Assembly (NCBI GenBank): GCA_035934235.1
Contig: DASYYB010000029.1
Coordinates: forward strand, 62,001-126,000
Reading direction: 5' to 3'
DNA from: REEB95 sp035934235
Lineage (GTDB): Bacteria; Pseudomonadota; Alphaproteobacteria; ATCC43930; CGMCC-115725
Length of the DNA stretch: 64,000 nt
Positions 8,659-16,627 of the stretch are shown piece after piece. Below the pieces are notes generated by a model. That model was given only the letters and a program-made list of their open reading frames with translations, was not told the DNA's origin and did no database searches. Both the position numbers and the translations under genes were made by a program. Position 1 is the first letter of the stretch. Each line of letters begins with the position of its first letter.

Positions 8659-9191
8659 GGCACGGCCTCGCGTTGCGCCGCTTCGGCCAGCAGCCGCCGC
8701 GCCCGCCACAGGCGCGACATCACTGTGCCGATCGGCACGTCGGTGATTTGCGCGATGTCCTTGTAAGCGAGCTCTTCGAGCTCGCGCAGCACGATGGTTT
8801 CGCGCAATTCGACCGGCAGCTCGGCGAGCAGGCGGTCAAGGCCCGCATGCGCTTGCGTCTTGAGCAAGGTCTTTTCCGGATCGTCGGCCGGATCGGCCGG
8901 TTCGGGCACCGCGGTCTCCGTGTCATCGCCTGCCGCCAACGACACGGTGCGCAAGCCGCGATCGAGCTTCATCGAGGCATAGGCGGCGTTGCGCACGACT
9001 TGGAGGAACCAGCCGCGCGCATTGTCGCCTCGGAAGCTTGCGAAATAGGTCAACGCGCGCACCGCTGCCTCCTGTACGACATCTTCGGCCGCCACCGGAT
9101 CGCGCACCAGCCAGCGCGCGAGGTTATAGGCCGCGTCGAGATGCGGTAGCACCAAGCTCTCGAAATCGCGCCCGCCGTCGATGCGTCCCAT
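8655..9191 (-). CDS. ECF-family RNA polymerase sigma factor
   Basis: 178 residues with region 2 (HLDAAYNLARWLVRDPVAAEDVVQEAAVRALTYF; the first 20 residues hold the core-binding part) and region 4 (ELPVELRETIVLREL then LAYKDIAQITDVPIGTVMSRLWRARRLL). No region 1 or 3, so it is an extracytoplasmic-function sigma. It heads an operon with its anti-sigma factor. Its own upstream region carries GCGAATAAA-N14-GATCT, and so does the promoter of the divergent phosphoesterase operon, which suggests autoregulation and a shared regulon. Confidence 0.93.
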   Translation of the reverse strand: MGRIDGGRDFESLVLPHLDAAYNLARWLVRDPVAAEDVVQEAAVRALTYFASFRGDNARGWFLQVVRNAAYASMKLDRGLRTVSLAAGDDTETAVPEPADPADDPEKTLLKTQAHAGLDRLLAELPVELRETIVLRELEELAYKDIAQITDVPIGTVMSRLWRARRLLAEAAQREAVP

Positions 9192-9288
9192 GCCTCAGAT
9201 CCGGTCACCGCAGCCGCATTCAGTATAAGCCGCGGCACGCACCGCGACGAAGCCGGTGTTCGCCGAGCACACGACGACGGCCCAGACA

Positions 9289-9316
9289 AGATCGCGCCGG
9301 GGGCCGTTTTATTCGC
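9289..9316 (-). promoter_or_regulatory. putative ECF-dependent promoter of the sigma/anti-sigma operon
   Basis: On the minus strand GCGAATAAA (complement of 9308-9316) is followed after exactly 14 bases by GATCT (complement of 9289-9293). The sigma start codon is about 98 bp downstream. The identical pair with identical spacing occurs on the plus strand at 9366-9393, in front of the divergent operon. Two independent occurrences in the right orientation are the evidence; assigning them to the adjacent ECF sigma is inference. Confidence 0.6.
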
Positions 9317-9365
9317 GATCCCACAACCGCGCGGCCGGCGGCCGCCAAGAATTTTTCGATGCGGC

Positions 9366-9393
9366 GCGAATAAAGCGCCGCCAACGCCGATCT
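9366..9393 (+). promoter_or_regulatory. putative ECF-dependent promoter of the phosphoesterase-cupredoxin operon
   Basis: GCGAATAAA (9366-9374), 14 bases, GATCT (9389-9393); the start codon of the phosphoesterase is 40 bp further on. It mirrors the element on the opposite strand at 9289-9316. Spacing and position fit -35 and -10 elements of an ECF promoter, with transcription starting around 9400. Confidence 0.6.
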
Positions 9394-9433
9394 ACATCTC
9401 CGCCAGTCGCAACTCTTGTCGCGGAGACCCGCC

Positions 9434-10384
9434 ATGGATGCCACCGAGTTCGACCGTAATTCCGCCCCTGGCGCCGCGCCGTCACGCCGGACGCTGCTGC
9501 GCTGCATGGCGTGGGCCGGCGCCGGAACCTTGTGGAGCGTCGTCGGCGGCGTGCCAACACCGTTCCAGCTCGGCACCGGCGAGGCGCAAGCGGCGCCCGC
9601 TGGCGGCTTCGCCTTCGTCCAGATCAGCGATTCGCATATCGGCTTCCACGGCGATGCCAACCCGGATCCGAACGGCACGCTGACCGAAGCCCTGCAACGC
9701 ATCGCGACGCTGCCGCAAAAGCCGGCGATGATCGTCCACACCGGCGACGTCAGCCATCTGGCGAAGCCCGAGCAGTTCGACGCGGCCGAACAATTGATGA
9801 AGACCGCCAAGCTTCCGGTGCATTACATCCCGGGCGAGCACGACACGCTGGTCGACGACGGCAAGCCGTTCTTCGCCCGCTTCAATCCCGGCGTCAAAAC
9901 CGGCGGCTGGTACAGTTTCGACCAGGGCGGCATTCATTTCGTCGCGCTAGTCAACGTCGTCGGCTTGCAGGCCGGCGGCCTGGGTCATCTCGGCGACGAG
10001 CAGATCGAATGGCTCGAGCGTGACCTGAAAGGCCGCAGCGCCAGCACGCCCATCGTCGTCATGGCGCACATGCCGATGTGGTCGCTTTATCCGCAATGGG
10101 GCTGGGGAACCGACGACGGCGACAAGGCGCTCACCTATCTCAAGCGCTTCGGCTCGGTCACCGTACTCAACGGGCACATCCATCAGGTGGTGCAGAAAGT
10201 CGAAGGCCACGTCACGTTCCAAACCGCCCTATCGACCGCTTACCCGCAGCCCCCCGCCGGCCAAGGGCCGGGACCGGGGCCGCTCAAGGTGCCGACGGAG
10301 AAGCTGCGCAGCGTGCTTGGCGTGCGCGAGGTTGCGGTCAAAGGCCACGCCCTTGCTTTGTCCGACACGACGCTCGCAACCTGA
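9434..10384 (+). CDS. Tat-exported calcineurin-like metallophosphoesterase
   Basis: 316 residues. A twin-arginine leader (SRRTLL, Arg18-Arg19, then a hydrophobic stretch and a cut near QAAPA) sends it folded to the periplasm. The metallophosphoesterase motifs follow in order: DSHIG (66-70), HTGDVSH, GEHD (in place of the usual GNHD), a histidine in MAHMPMW and NGHIHQ, giving a two-metal centre. The substrate is unknown. The ATG at 9434 follows GGAGA. The cupredoxin gene follows seven bases after the stop, so the pair is an operon, probably driven by the ECF-type promoter just upstream. Confidence 0.88.
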   Translation: MDATEFDRNSAPGAAPSRRTLLRCMAWAGAGTLWSVVGGVPTPFQLGTGEAQAAPAGGFAFVQISDSHIGFHGDANPDPNGTLTEALQRIATLPQKPAMIVHTGDVSHLAKPEQFDAAEQLMKTAKLPVHYIPGEHDTLVDDGKPFFARFNPGVKTGGWYSFDQGGIHFVALVNVVGLQAGGLGHLGDEQIEWLERDLKGRSASTPIVVMAHMPMWSLYPQWGWGTDDGDKALTYLKRFGSVTVLNGHIHQVVQKVEGHVTFQTALSTAYPQPPAGQGPGPGPLKVPTEKLRSVLGVREVAVKGHALALSDTTLAT

Positions 10385-10391
10385 GGCGACC

Positions 10392-10817
10392 ATGTTACGA
10401 ACTTCATATCGTCTGTTCGGCGCGGTGGCGATTGCCGCAGCACTCGGCGCCATCAGCCTAGCGCCCGCCGCATTCGCGCAATCCACGGCGCCATCGATGC
10501 CGGGCATGGACCATATGGCCATGCCGGCGAATCAAACTGCGATGCCCGTTGCCGGGCCGAACCAGGTCATCATCAACAATTTCGCCTTCGGTCCGGCGAC
10601 GCTGACGGTGAAGCGCGGCACGACCGTGACCTGGATCAACAAGGACGGCGACGCCCACACCGTCACCGCGGTCGCCGCGGTCGGCGCCAAGCCGCCTTTC
10701 GGCTCGAACCCGCTCGACACCGGCGACAGCTTTTCGTTCACCTTCAATCAGCCGGGGTCTTACGCCTATTTCTGCAAGATTCACCCGACGATGAAGGGCG
10801 TGGTGGTCGTCCAATAA
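10392..10817 (+). CDS. periplasmic cupredoxin (type 1 copper protein)
   Basis: 141 residues: signal peptide (about 1-29, cut after AFA), a Met/Pro-rich linker with MPGMDHMAM that could bind copper, then a plastocyanin-like domain. Type 1 copper ligands are all visible: His89 (DAHT), Cys128, His131 and Met134 (FCKIHPTM). Likely a small periplasmic electron carrier or copper-binding protein. GAGG lies five bases before the ATG. It is co-transcribed with the phosphoesterase and so probably belongs to the ECF regulon. Confidence 0.9.
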   Translation: MLRTSYRLFGAVAIAAALGAISLAPAAFAQSTAPSMPGMDHMAMPANQTAMPVAGPNQVIINNFAFGPATLTVKRGTTVTWINKDGDAHTVTAVAAVGAKPPFGSNPLDTGDSFSFTFNQPGSYAYFCKIHPTMKGVVVVQ

Positions 10818-10942
10818 TCGTCACCGACGGGGTTATCTCCCTGACCTGACAGGAAGTTCTCGGACGCGCTTGCGGCGGCGCGGCGGAAGGGCTAAACACG
10901 GCGCCTTCCAAACCCCGCGCCACGACTTTAGACATCGTCTCG

Positions 10943-12838
10943 ATGGCCCAAACGGCCGCGCTCAACGGGCACCAGCGTCATCTGCGCCACCAGAATCTCT
11001 ATCTGGGCGCGCTCGGCGTGGTGTACGGCGACATCGGCACCTCGCCGCTCTATACCGTCAAACTGTGCTTCGTCGAGCTCGGCGGCGTGATCACCCATGC
11101 CAACGTCTATGGCGTGCTGTCGCTGCTCACCTGGGCGCTCATCGTCGTGGTTACCGTCAAGTATGTCTCGGTGATCATGCGCGCGGACAATCGCGGCGAA
11201 GGTGGCATCCTGGCGCTGACCGCGCTGGCGCTGCGCGCCGCCATCGGCCGGCCGAAGCTGCGCTGGTGGATTCTCGCCGCCGGCTTGCTCGGCGCTTCGT
11301 TGTTCTACGGCGACGGCGTGATCACGCCGGCGATTTCGGTGCTGAGCGCGGTCGAAGGCCTCAAGGTCGCGACGCCGCTGTTCGACCCTTACGTCATTCC
11401 GATCACGCTGGTGCTGCTGGTCGTTCTGTTCGCCATGCAGCGCCGCGGCACCGGCATGGTTGGCGGCCTGTTCGGTCCGATTTTGGTCGTCTGGTTCGTC
11501 GTCATCGGCCTGCTTGGCTTGATCGAGATCGTGCGCCAGCCGGGGATCCTGTGGGCGCTCGATCCGCTGTACGGCATCCGCCTGCTATTCGACCACCCGC
11601 TGCGCGGATTCCTGCTGCTGGGCGCCGTGGTGCTGGTGTTCACCGGCTGCGAGACGCTCTACGCCGACATGGGCCATTTCGGGCGTCGGCCGATTCGCAC
11701 CGACTGGATGGTGTTCGTGTTTCCGGCGTTGATGCTCAATTATCTTGGCCAGGGCGCAATGCTGCTGGCGAATCCGGACGCGATCCAGAATCCGTTTTAT
11801 CGCCTCGCGCCGAATTGGGGGCTTTATCCGCTGGTGGTGCTGGCCGCGATCGCCACCGTGATCGCGTCGCAAGCGGTGATTTCCGGCGCATTTTCGATGA
11901 CACGTCAGGCGGTGCAGCTCGGCTATTTGCCCCGTTTCCAGGTGCGTCATACCTCGGAAGAGGAAATCGGCCAGGTGTTCGTGCCGCGCGTGAACTTGAT
12001 GCTGTTCGTCGCGGTCGTATTTCTGGTCCTGGGATTCAAGAGCTCGGACAATCTGGGCGCGGCTTACGGCATTGCCGTCACGGGCACCATGACGCTGACC
12101 ACGGTGCTGGCGCTGGTCTATTCGGTGGGCGTTGCGCGCTGGAATCCGCTGCAGGCGACGCTGGTCTTCGGCTTCTTCCTGTGCGTCGACCTGCTGTTCT
12201 TCTCGGCCAATCTGCTCAAGTTCGTCGAAGGCGGCTGGTTTCCGCTGGCAGTCGGCCTTTGCATTTTCGTCATTATGTCGACCTGGATGCAAGGACGCGA
12301 CCGCCTCGCCGCCCAGCGCGCCAAAGGCGCGTTGCCGCTGTCGACGTTCCTGGAAACGCTCAAGCCCGGCCATCCCGAGCGCGTCGACGGCACGGCGGTG
12401 TTCATGACCGCCAATCCCGATTTGGTGCCGGCGGCGCTGCTGCACAATCTCAAGCACAACAAGGTGCTGCACGGGCGCGTCGTGCTGATGAAGATCGACA
12501 CCTGCGACATCCCGCATGTGCCCGACGATCAGCGGCTTGAGGTCAAGAACCTCGAGCACAATTTCCACACCGTGACGGTGCACTACGGCTTCCTCGATGA
12601 GCCCAACATTCCGCGCACGCTGGCGCAGCTCCGGTTGATGCGCCTTAAATTCAACTTGATGGAGACGTCGTTCTTCATCGGCCGCGAGAAGGTCCTGGTC
12701 AGCGCTTCGACGCCGCGTTTCTGGCGCTGGCGCAAGAGGCTGTTCGTCTTCCTGCAAGCGACCATGGTCAACGCGACGGAATTCTTCCGTATTCCGTCGA
12801 ATCGCGTGGTCGAGCTCGGCGGCCAGATCGAAATTTAG
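10943..12838 (+). CDS. kup: low-affinity potassium transport protein Kup
   Basis: 631 residues, the family length. The first span carries LYLGALGVVYGDIGTSPLYT, the signature of KUP/HAK/KT transporters; about twelve hydrophobic segments follow up to residue 450, and a C-terminal cytoplasmic domain of about 180 residues ends RIPSNRVVELGGQIEI. It imports potassium, probably with protons. It stands alone: 125 bp separate it from the cupredoxin gene and the PAS gene is convergent 70 bp downstream. Confidence 0.97.
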   Translation: MAQTAALNGHQRHLRHQNLYLGALGVVYGDIGTSPLYTVKLCFVELGGVITHANVYGVLSLLTWALIVVVTVKYVSVIMRADNRGEGGILALTALALRAAIGRPKLRWWILAAGLLGASLFYGDGVITPAISVLSAVEGLKVATPLFDPYVIPITLVLLVVLFAMQRRGTGMVGGLFGPILVVWFVVIGLLGLIEIVRQPGILWALDPLYGIRLLFDHPLRGFLLLGAVVLVFTGCETLYADMGHFGRRPIRTDWMVFVFPALMLNYLGQGAMLLANPDAIQNPFYRLAPNWGLYPLVVLAAIATVIASQAVISGAFSMTRQAVQLGYLPRFQVRHTSEEEIGQVFVPRVNLMLFVAVVFLVLGFKSSDNLGAAYGIAVTGTMTLTTVLALVYSVGVARWNPLQATLVFGFFLCVDLLFFSANLLKFVEGGWFPLAVGLCIFVIMSTWMQGRDRLAAQRAKGALPLSTFLETLKPGHPERVDGTAVFMTANPDLVPAALLHNLKHNKVLHGRVVLMKIDTCDIPHVPDDQRLEVKNLEHNFHTVTVHYGFLDEPNIPRTLAQLRLMRLKFNLMETSFFIGREKVLVSASTPRFWRWRKRLFVFLQATMVNATEFFRIPSNRVVELGGQIEI

Positions 12839-12907
12839 CTTTTCGGCTTTTCGCGTCGCACAGACGAAGGCCGAATCCGGGTCTTCGCCGTCGTGTGAAG
12901 CGGCGCG

Positions 12908-13480
12908 CTAGGCGACGTTGCGGCCGCTGATGCCGGTGCGGTGTGCGGCCCGTTCGGACGGATCGCCGATGGAGCGATGACGCTCGTCGAAGCGCGCGAC
13001 GCCGTTCAGGTTGCGGATCTGCGGCGGGAAGACCTCGTCGGACCGGAACGCGATGCCCGCCAAGGCGATCGCCGGCTCGAAACCGCCCTTGCTCAGCGGC
13101 AACAGGAGATGGTGCGCCTCGAGCTCGCGGTTGACGCCCCAACGGAACGTGCTCACCGAATAGACCGGCGCGCGCTCGGCGAAGCAGGCGTGATGCAATT
13201 CGCCCAGCGTCGCGAAATAGGGGCCGATTCCTTCGTCGAGATATTTCGCCGTCGGCTCGAAGCCCCAGCGACGGACGATGTTGGTGCCGACGACCCGGAA
13301 GCGGATGCGGTTGCCGCGATCGAACAAGTCGCACAGCAACAGATGCGGCAGCAGGCGCGCGCCCATTTCGAGCGGATCGATATCTTTGCGTTCGGGCATG
13401 AGGCGCTCGACGCCGCGCTTGTCGTTCCAATAGCGCAGCAGCGAGTCCAGCACCGGATGGATCAACGCGTCGGCCACCAT
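12908..13480 (-). CDS. PAS-domain protein (PAS_5 / DUF1488-type family of alphaproteobacteria)
   Basis: 190 residues with the pattern LLRYWNDKRG, PERKDIDPLEMGARLLPHLLLCDLF, RFRVVGTNIVRRWG and a later YFATLGELHHACF, which is the alphaproteobacterial PAS_5 family; I am surer of PAS_5 (PF07310) than of any finer name. These proteins have no attached output domain and no known partner. The ATG at 13480 is the first in the frame. Upstream, on the same strand, lie two TTAACCAT octamers (complements of 13522-13529 and 13610-13617), a sequence associated with the cell-cycle regulator CtrA in Caulobacter. Confidence 0.75.
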   Translation of the reverse strand: MVADALIHPVLDSLLRYWNDKRGVERLMPERKDIDPLEMGARLLPHLLLCDLFDRGNRIRFRVVGTNIVRRWGFEPTAKYLDEGIGPYFATLGELHHACFAERAPVYSVSTFRWGVNRELEAHHLLLPLSKGGFEPAIALAGIAFRSDEVFPPQIRNLNGVARFDERHRSIGDPSERAAHRTGISGRNVA

Positions 13481-13521
13481 CGAATCCTCGGTCCTACCGT
13501 GACGCGGATTAGACGTTCTTT

Positions 13522-13617
13522 ATGGTTAATTTTCGACTAAAGCGCCTAAAACTGTAGACCAGATGGGGCCTGAAAGCCGCAGTTTTCCTTGGTAAATTCG
13601 CGAAATTTTATGGTTAA
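13522..13617 (-). promoter_or_regulatory. two TTAACCAT octamers upstream of the PAS gene
   Basis: The complement of 13522-13529 and of 13610-13617 each read TTAACCAT, 88 bp apart, in a 183-bp AT-richer gap between the PAS gene and the HIT gene. The nearer one is about 42 bp before the PAS start codon. TTAACCAT is one form of the CtrA-bound sequence described in Caulobacter; binding here is inference. Confidence 0.35.
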
Positions 13618-13663
13618 GAAAGCGCCAATGGCGCGAGCGACAGTGTGAGCGCGGGAATCCGGC

Positions 13664-14026
13664 CTATTCGCGGGGCAGCATCCGGCCGAGGCGCTTGCCG
13701 CCGAAAATATGGACGTGGAAGTGCGGCACTTCCTGGCTCGCATCGGCGCCATGATTGGCCAGGATCCGATAACCGCTGTCGGCGAGGCCGAGTTGCCGCG
13801 CCACTTTACCCACGGCCGCGACGAACGCCGCCTGCTCGGCCGCCGGCGCCTTGGCCGCGAAATCGTCGAACGAGACGTATTCGCCCTTGGGAATCACCAG
13901 AACGTGGGCCGGCGCCTGCGGCCGGATGTCGTTGAACGCCAGAACGTGCGCGTCCTCGTAGACTTTTTGGCACGGAATCTCGCCGCGCAGGATGCGGGCG
14001 AAGATGTTGTTGCGGTCGTACGCCAC
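13664..14026 (-). CDS. HIT family hydrolase (HinT-like)
   Basis: 120 residues with the histidine-triad motif HFHVH at 102-106 followed by IFGG, preceded by NNIFARILRGEIPC and FNDIRPQAPAHVLVIPKG, a standard HinT-type purine nucleoside phosphoramidase. I start it at the GTG complementary to 14024-14026, one base after the hisE stop codon. The frame is open further upstream, but that part is the antisense and overlap of hisE and lacks family character. It is the last gene of the hisE-HIT pair; this pairing recurs in alphaproteobacteria. Confidence 0.9.
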   Translation of the reverse strand: MAYDRNNIFARILRGEIPCQKVYEDAHVLAFNDIRPQAPAHVLVIPKGEYVSFDDFAAKAPAAEQAAFVAAVGKVARQLGLADSGYRILANHGADASQEVPHFHVHIFGGKRLGRMLPRE

Positions 14027-14027
14027 C

Positions 14028-14360
14028 TCAGCCGCCGGAGCGGGATTGCTTTTCGGCGATGCCCGATCGGCCCTGACGCGCCTCAAGCGCCCGCCAGACG
14101 TCGGCCGGCGCGATGCCGGCATCGGCCCAGGCCACCAGCAGGTGATAGAGCAGGTCGGCGCTTTCGGCGGTCAGACGCACACGGTCGCCTTTGACCACTT
14201 CGATGCCGGCCTCGATCGCTTCTTCGCCGAGCTTCTTGGCGATCGCGCCTTTGCCCTCGCGCAGCAGCTTGGCGGTGTAAGAGCTCGCCGGATCGGCGCC
14301 GCGCCGCGCCGCGATCACGGCAAACAGTCGATCGAGAGTGGTGCCGTCAATGTCGCTCAT
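14028..14360 (-). CDS. hisE: phosphoribosyl-ATP diphosphatase
   Basis: 110 residues; second step of histidine biosynthesis, hydrolysing PR-ATP to PR-AMP. It has the all-alpha MazG-like signature GEEAIEAGIEVVKGD and ESADLLYHLLVAWAD with the metal-binding Glu/Asp residues. It is separated from the hisBHAF group by the padR gene on the opposite strand, so the his cluster here is split. It starts at the ATG at 14360; 150 bp of shared upstream region separate it from the divergent padR. Confidence 0.95.
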   Translation of the reverse strand: MSDIDGTTLDRLFAVIAARRGADPASSYTAKLLREGKGAIAKKLGEEAIEAGIEVVKGDRVRLTAESADLLYHLLVAWADAGIAPADVWRALEARQGRSGIAEKQSRSGG

Positions 14361-14448
14361 GGCGTGCCTCGCAACTCTTGGCCGATTTCTGACAGGTTTC
14401 GCTTCGATTGCAAGCCGCGGCGGGGCGGTTTTGGCCGCTCATCTGGCC

Positions 14449-14483
14449 TTGACCGTTATAACCATAAGATATATCGTACGATA
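14449..14483 (+). promoter_or_regulatory. padR promoter with palindromic operator TATCGTACGATA
   Basis: TATCGTACGATA at 14472-14483 is a perfect 12-bp palindrome. TTGACC at 14449-14454 lies 17 bp upstream of its first half, so the palindrome would cover the -10 element of a promoter reading into padR (start codon at 14511). This is the geometry of autorepression. That the adjacent PadR protein binds it is inference from position and from PadR autoregulation elsewhere. Confidence 0.55.
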
Positions 14484-14510
14484 CGTTTTACGTTAGGACG
14501 GAGTACCAGT

Positions 14511-15137
14511 ATGCATCACGGTTGTATGGGTTTTGCGCATGGCGGGCGCCGCTTCATGCGCCATCGGCACGGCTATGGCCGGTTTGGTTGGTGGGTCGAG
14601 GACGGTGCGGGCTTTGGACCGCGCGGGGTCAGCGCCGGCCGCAAGCTCGGCAGCAGCGAACTACAGCTTCTCATTCTCGCGCTGCTCGAGGAGCAGCCGC
14701 GCCACGGCTACGACCTCATCAAGGAACTGACCGAACGCACCGGCGGGTTCTACGCGCCGAGCCCCGGCATGGTCTATCCGGCGCTGACCTATCTCGAGGA
14801 GCTGGGCCACGCCGCGGTCGAAGCCGACGGCAACAAGAAGCTCTATCGCATCACCGACGCCGGCAAGGCCGAGCTCGATAAGAATCGCGAGACGGTGAAG
14901 ACGATGCTCGCGCAGTTCGAACGCATCGCGCGCAAGATGGACCGCATGCGCCGGTTCTTCGCCGGCGAGGCGGTCGAAGAGGACGACCGGTCCGAGCTCC
15001 GGGCCGCGTGGTATGCGCTGCGGGCGGTCGTCCGCGAAACGCGCGGCGCTTCGCCTGACGCGCAACAGCGGGTGCTCGACATCGTCAAGCGGGCGACCGA
15101 CGAGATCCGCGCCGCGCTTGCGCGCAAGGCCGGCTAG
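14511..15137 (+). CDS. PadR family regulator with His-rich N-terminus (YqjI-like)
   Basis: 208 residues. The winged-helix PadR domain runs from about residue 48 (SSELQLLILALLEEQPRHGYDLIKEL) through SPGMVYPALTYLEE and the YRITDAGKAEL wing; a C-terminal helical dimerisation part follows. The first 30 residues are unusual: five histidines, one cysteine, two methionine-histidine pairs, then aromatic residues. E. coli YqjI, a nickel/iron-responsive PadR repressor of a siderophore reductase, has a comparable metal-binding N-terminal extension, so metal sensing is a reasonable inference. GGACGGAG precedes the ATG. A perfect palindrome covers its promoter. Its stop interlocks with that of hisF. Confidence 0.85.
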   Translation: MHHGCMGFAHGGRRFMRHRHGYGRFGWWVEDGAGFGPRGVSAGRKLGSSELQLLILALLEEQPRHGYDLIKELTERTGGFYAPSPGMVYPALTYLEELGHAAVEADGNKKLYRITDAGKAELDKNRETVKTMLAQFERIARKMDRMRRFFAGEAVEEDDRSELRAAWYALRAVVRETRGASPDAQQRVLDIVKRATDEIRAALARKAG

Positions 15138-15892
15138 CAGCGCACCGCAACCCCGGCGGCGGCCAGTGCCGCCTTGGCTTCGGCGACCCGGAATGTGCCG
15201 AAGTGAAAGATCGACGCCGCGAGCACGGCGCTGGCATGGCCGTCGCGTACACCTTCGACCAGATGCGATAGCGCGCCGACGCCGCCCGAAGCGATCACCG
15301 GAATCGGCACGGCGTCGGCGATCGCGCGGGTGAGCGGAATGTCGAAGCCGCGCTGCGTGCCGTCGCGGTCCATCGAGGTCAACAGGATTTCGCCGGCGCC
15401 TTCGGCCGCCATGCGCTTCGCCCATTCGACGGCGTCGACGCCGGTGGCGCGGCGGCCGCCATGGGTGAAGACCTCCCACTTGCCCGTACCGGCCTGCTTG
15501 GCGTCGATCGCGACGACGATGCACTGGCTGCCGAATTTCTCCGCTGCTTCGTGCACCAGCTCGGGCCGCGCCACGGCAGCGGTGTTGATCGACGCCTTGT
15601 CGGCGCCGGCCAGCAGCAGCGTGCGGATATCCTCGACCGTGCGCACGCCGCCGCCGACGGTCAGCGGCATGAAACATTGCTCGGCGGTGCGGCGCACCAC
15701 GTCATAGAGCGTATCGCGATTTTCGGCCGAGGCGGTGATGTCGAGGAAGGTCAGCTCGTCGGCGCCTTCGGCGTCGTAGACCTTGGCCTGCTCGACCGGA
15801 TCGCCGGCATCGACCAAATCGACGAAGTTGACGCCTTTGACGACGCGGCCGTCCTTGACGTCGAGACAAGGAATAACGCGAACCTTCAGCAT
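15134..15892 (-). CDS. hisF: imidazole glycerol phosphate synthase subunit HisF
   Basis: 252-residue beta/alpha-barrel cyclase subunit; with HisH it turns PRFAR into IGP and AICAR. The first strand ends CLDVKDG with catalytic Asp11, and the second catalytic Asp is in VVAIDAK near 131. SGGVG near the C-terminus binds phosphate. The ATG directly follows the hisA stop (TGAATG). It is the last gene of hisB-hisH-hisA-hisF, and its TAG stop interlocks with that of the convergent padR. Confidence 0.97.
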   Translation of the reverse strand: MLKVRVIPCLDVKDGRVVKGVNFVDLVDAGDPVEQAKVYDAEGADELTFLDITASAENRDTLYDVVRRTAEQCFMPLTVGGGVRTVEDIRTLLLAGADKASINTAAVARPELVHEAAEKFGSQCIVVAIDAKQAGTGKWEVFTHGGRRATGVDAVEWAKRMAAEGAGEILLTSMDRDGTQRGFDIPLTRAIADAVPIPVIASGGVGALSHLVEGVRDGHASAVLAASIFHFGTFRVAEAKAALAAAGVAVRC

Positions 15893-16627
15893 TCAGGCCG
15901 CCATCAGCGCCAGCGCCGATTTGAGATCGACGCGGCCGTCGTAAAGCGCGCGGCCGAGGATCGCGCCGGCGATGCCGTCCTTCTCGTGCGTGCGCAGCGC
16001 GGCGAGATCGTCGAGCGAGGCGATGCCGCCGGACGCGATCACCGGCGTCTTGAGCGCGCGGGCGAGCGCCGCCGTGGCCTCGACATTGACGCCTTGCAGC
16101 GCGCCGTCGCGCTCGATGTCGGTATAGATGATGGCCGCTGCGCCCGCGTCTTCGAAGCGCCGCGCCAGATCGAGCGCCGCGACGGAAGAGGTTTCGGCCC
16201 AGCCTTCGACCGCGACCGTGCCGCCGCGCGCGTCGATGCCCAGTGCCACCCGGCCCGGCCAGCGCCGGCAGGCGGCGCGCACCAGATTCGGATTCTTGAC
16301 TGCCGCGGTGCCGAGCACGACCCGCGCCACGCCCTTGCCGAGCCAGGCTTCGAGCGTTGCTTCGTCGCGGATGCCGCCGCCGAGCTGCACCTTGACCGGC
16401 GAGGCCTTGACGATGGCTTCGACCACCGCCGCGTTCTTCGGCTTGCCGGCGAAGGCGCCGTCGAGATCGACGACGTGGACCCACGCCGCGCCGGCGCCGG
16501 CAAAGGCGCGCGCCTGGGCCGCCGGGTCATCATTGAAGACCGTTGCGCTATCCATCGCGCCGCGCACGAGGCGCACGCAACGCCCGTCCTTCAAGTCGAT
16601 CGCCGGATAGACGATCACGGCTTCCAC
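15893..16627 (-). CDS. hisA: ProFAR isomerase HisA
   Basis: 244-residue beta/alpha-barrel isomerase acting just before HisF/HisH. The active-site start YPAIDLKDGRCVRLVRG has Asp11, and the internal half-barrel repeat shows as LGGGIRD and SGGIAS phosphate-binding loops. Its first 13 bp overlap the end of hisH, and hisF follows with no gap. Confidence 0.97.
   Translation of the reverse strand: MEAVIVYPAIDLKDGRCVRLVRGAMDSATVFNDDPAAQARAFAGAGAAWVHVVDLDGAFAGKPKNAAVVEAIVKASPVKVQLGGGIRDEATLEAWLGKGVARVVLGTAAVKNPNLVRAACRRWPGRVALGIDARGGTVAVEGWAETSSVAALDLARRFEDAGAAAIIYTDIERDGALQGVNVEATAALARALKTPVIASGGIASLDDLAALRTHEKDGIAGAILGRALYDGRVDLKSALALMAA

Noticed and set aside
11585..12757. 390-codon minus-strand frame opposite kup
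   Set aside because: Antisense of the conserved Kup transporter; His/Arg/Gln-rich and without domain features.
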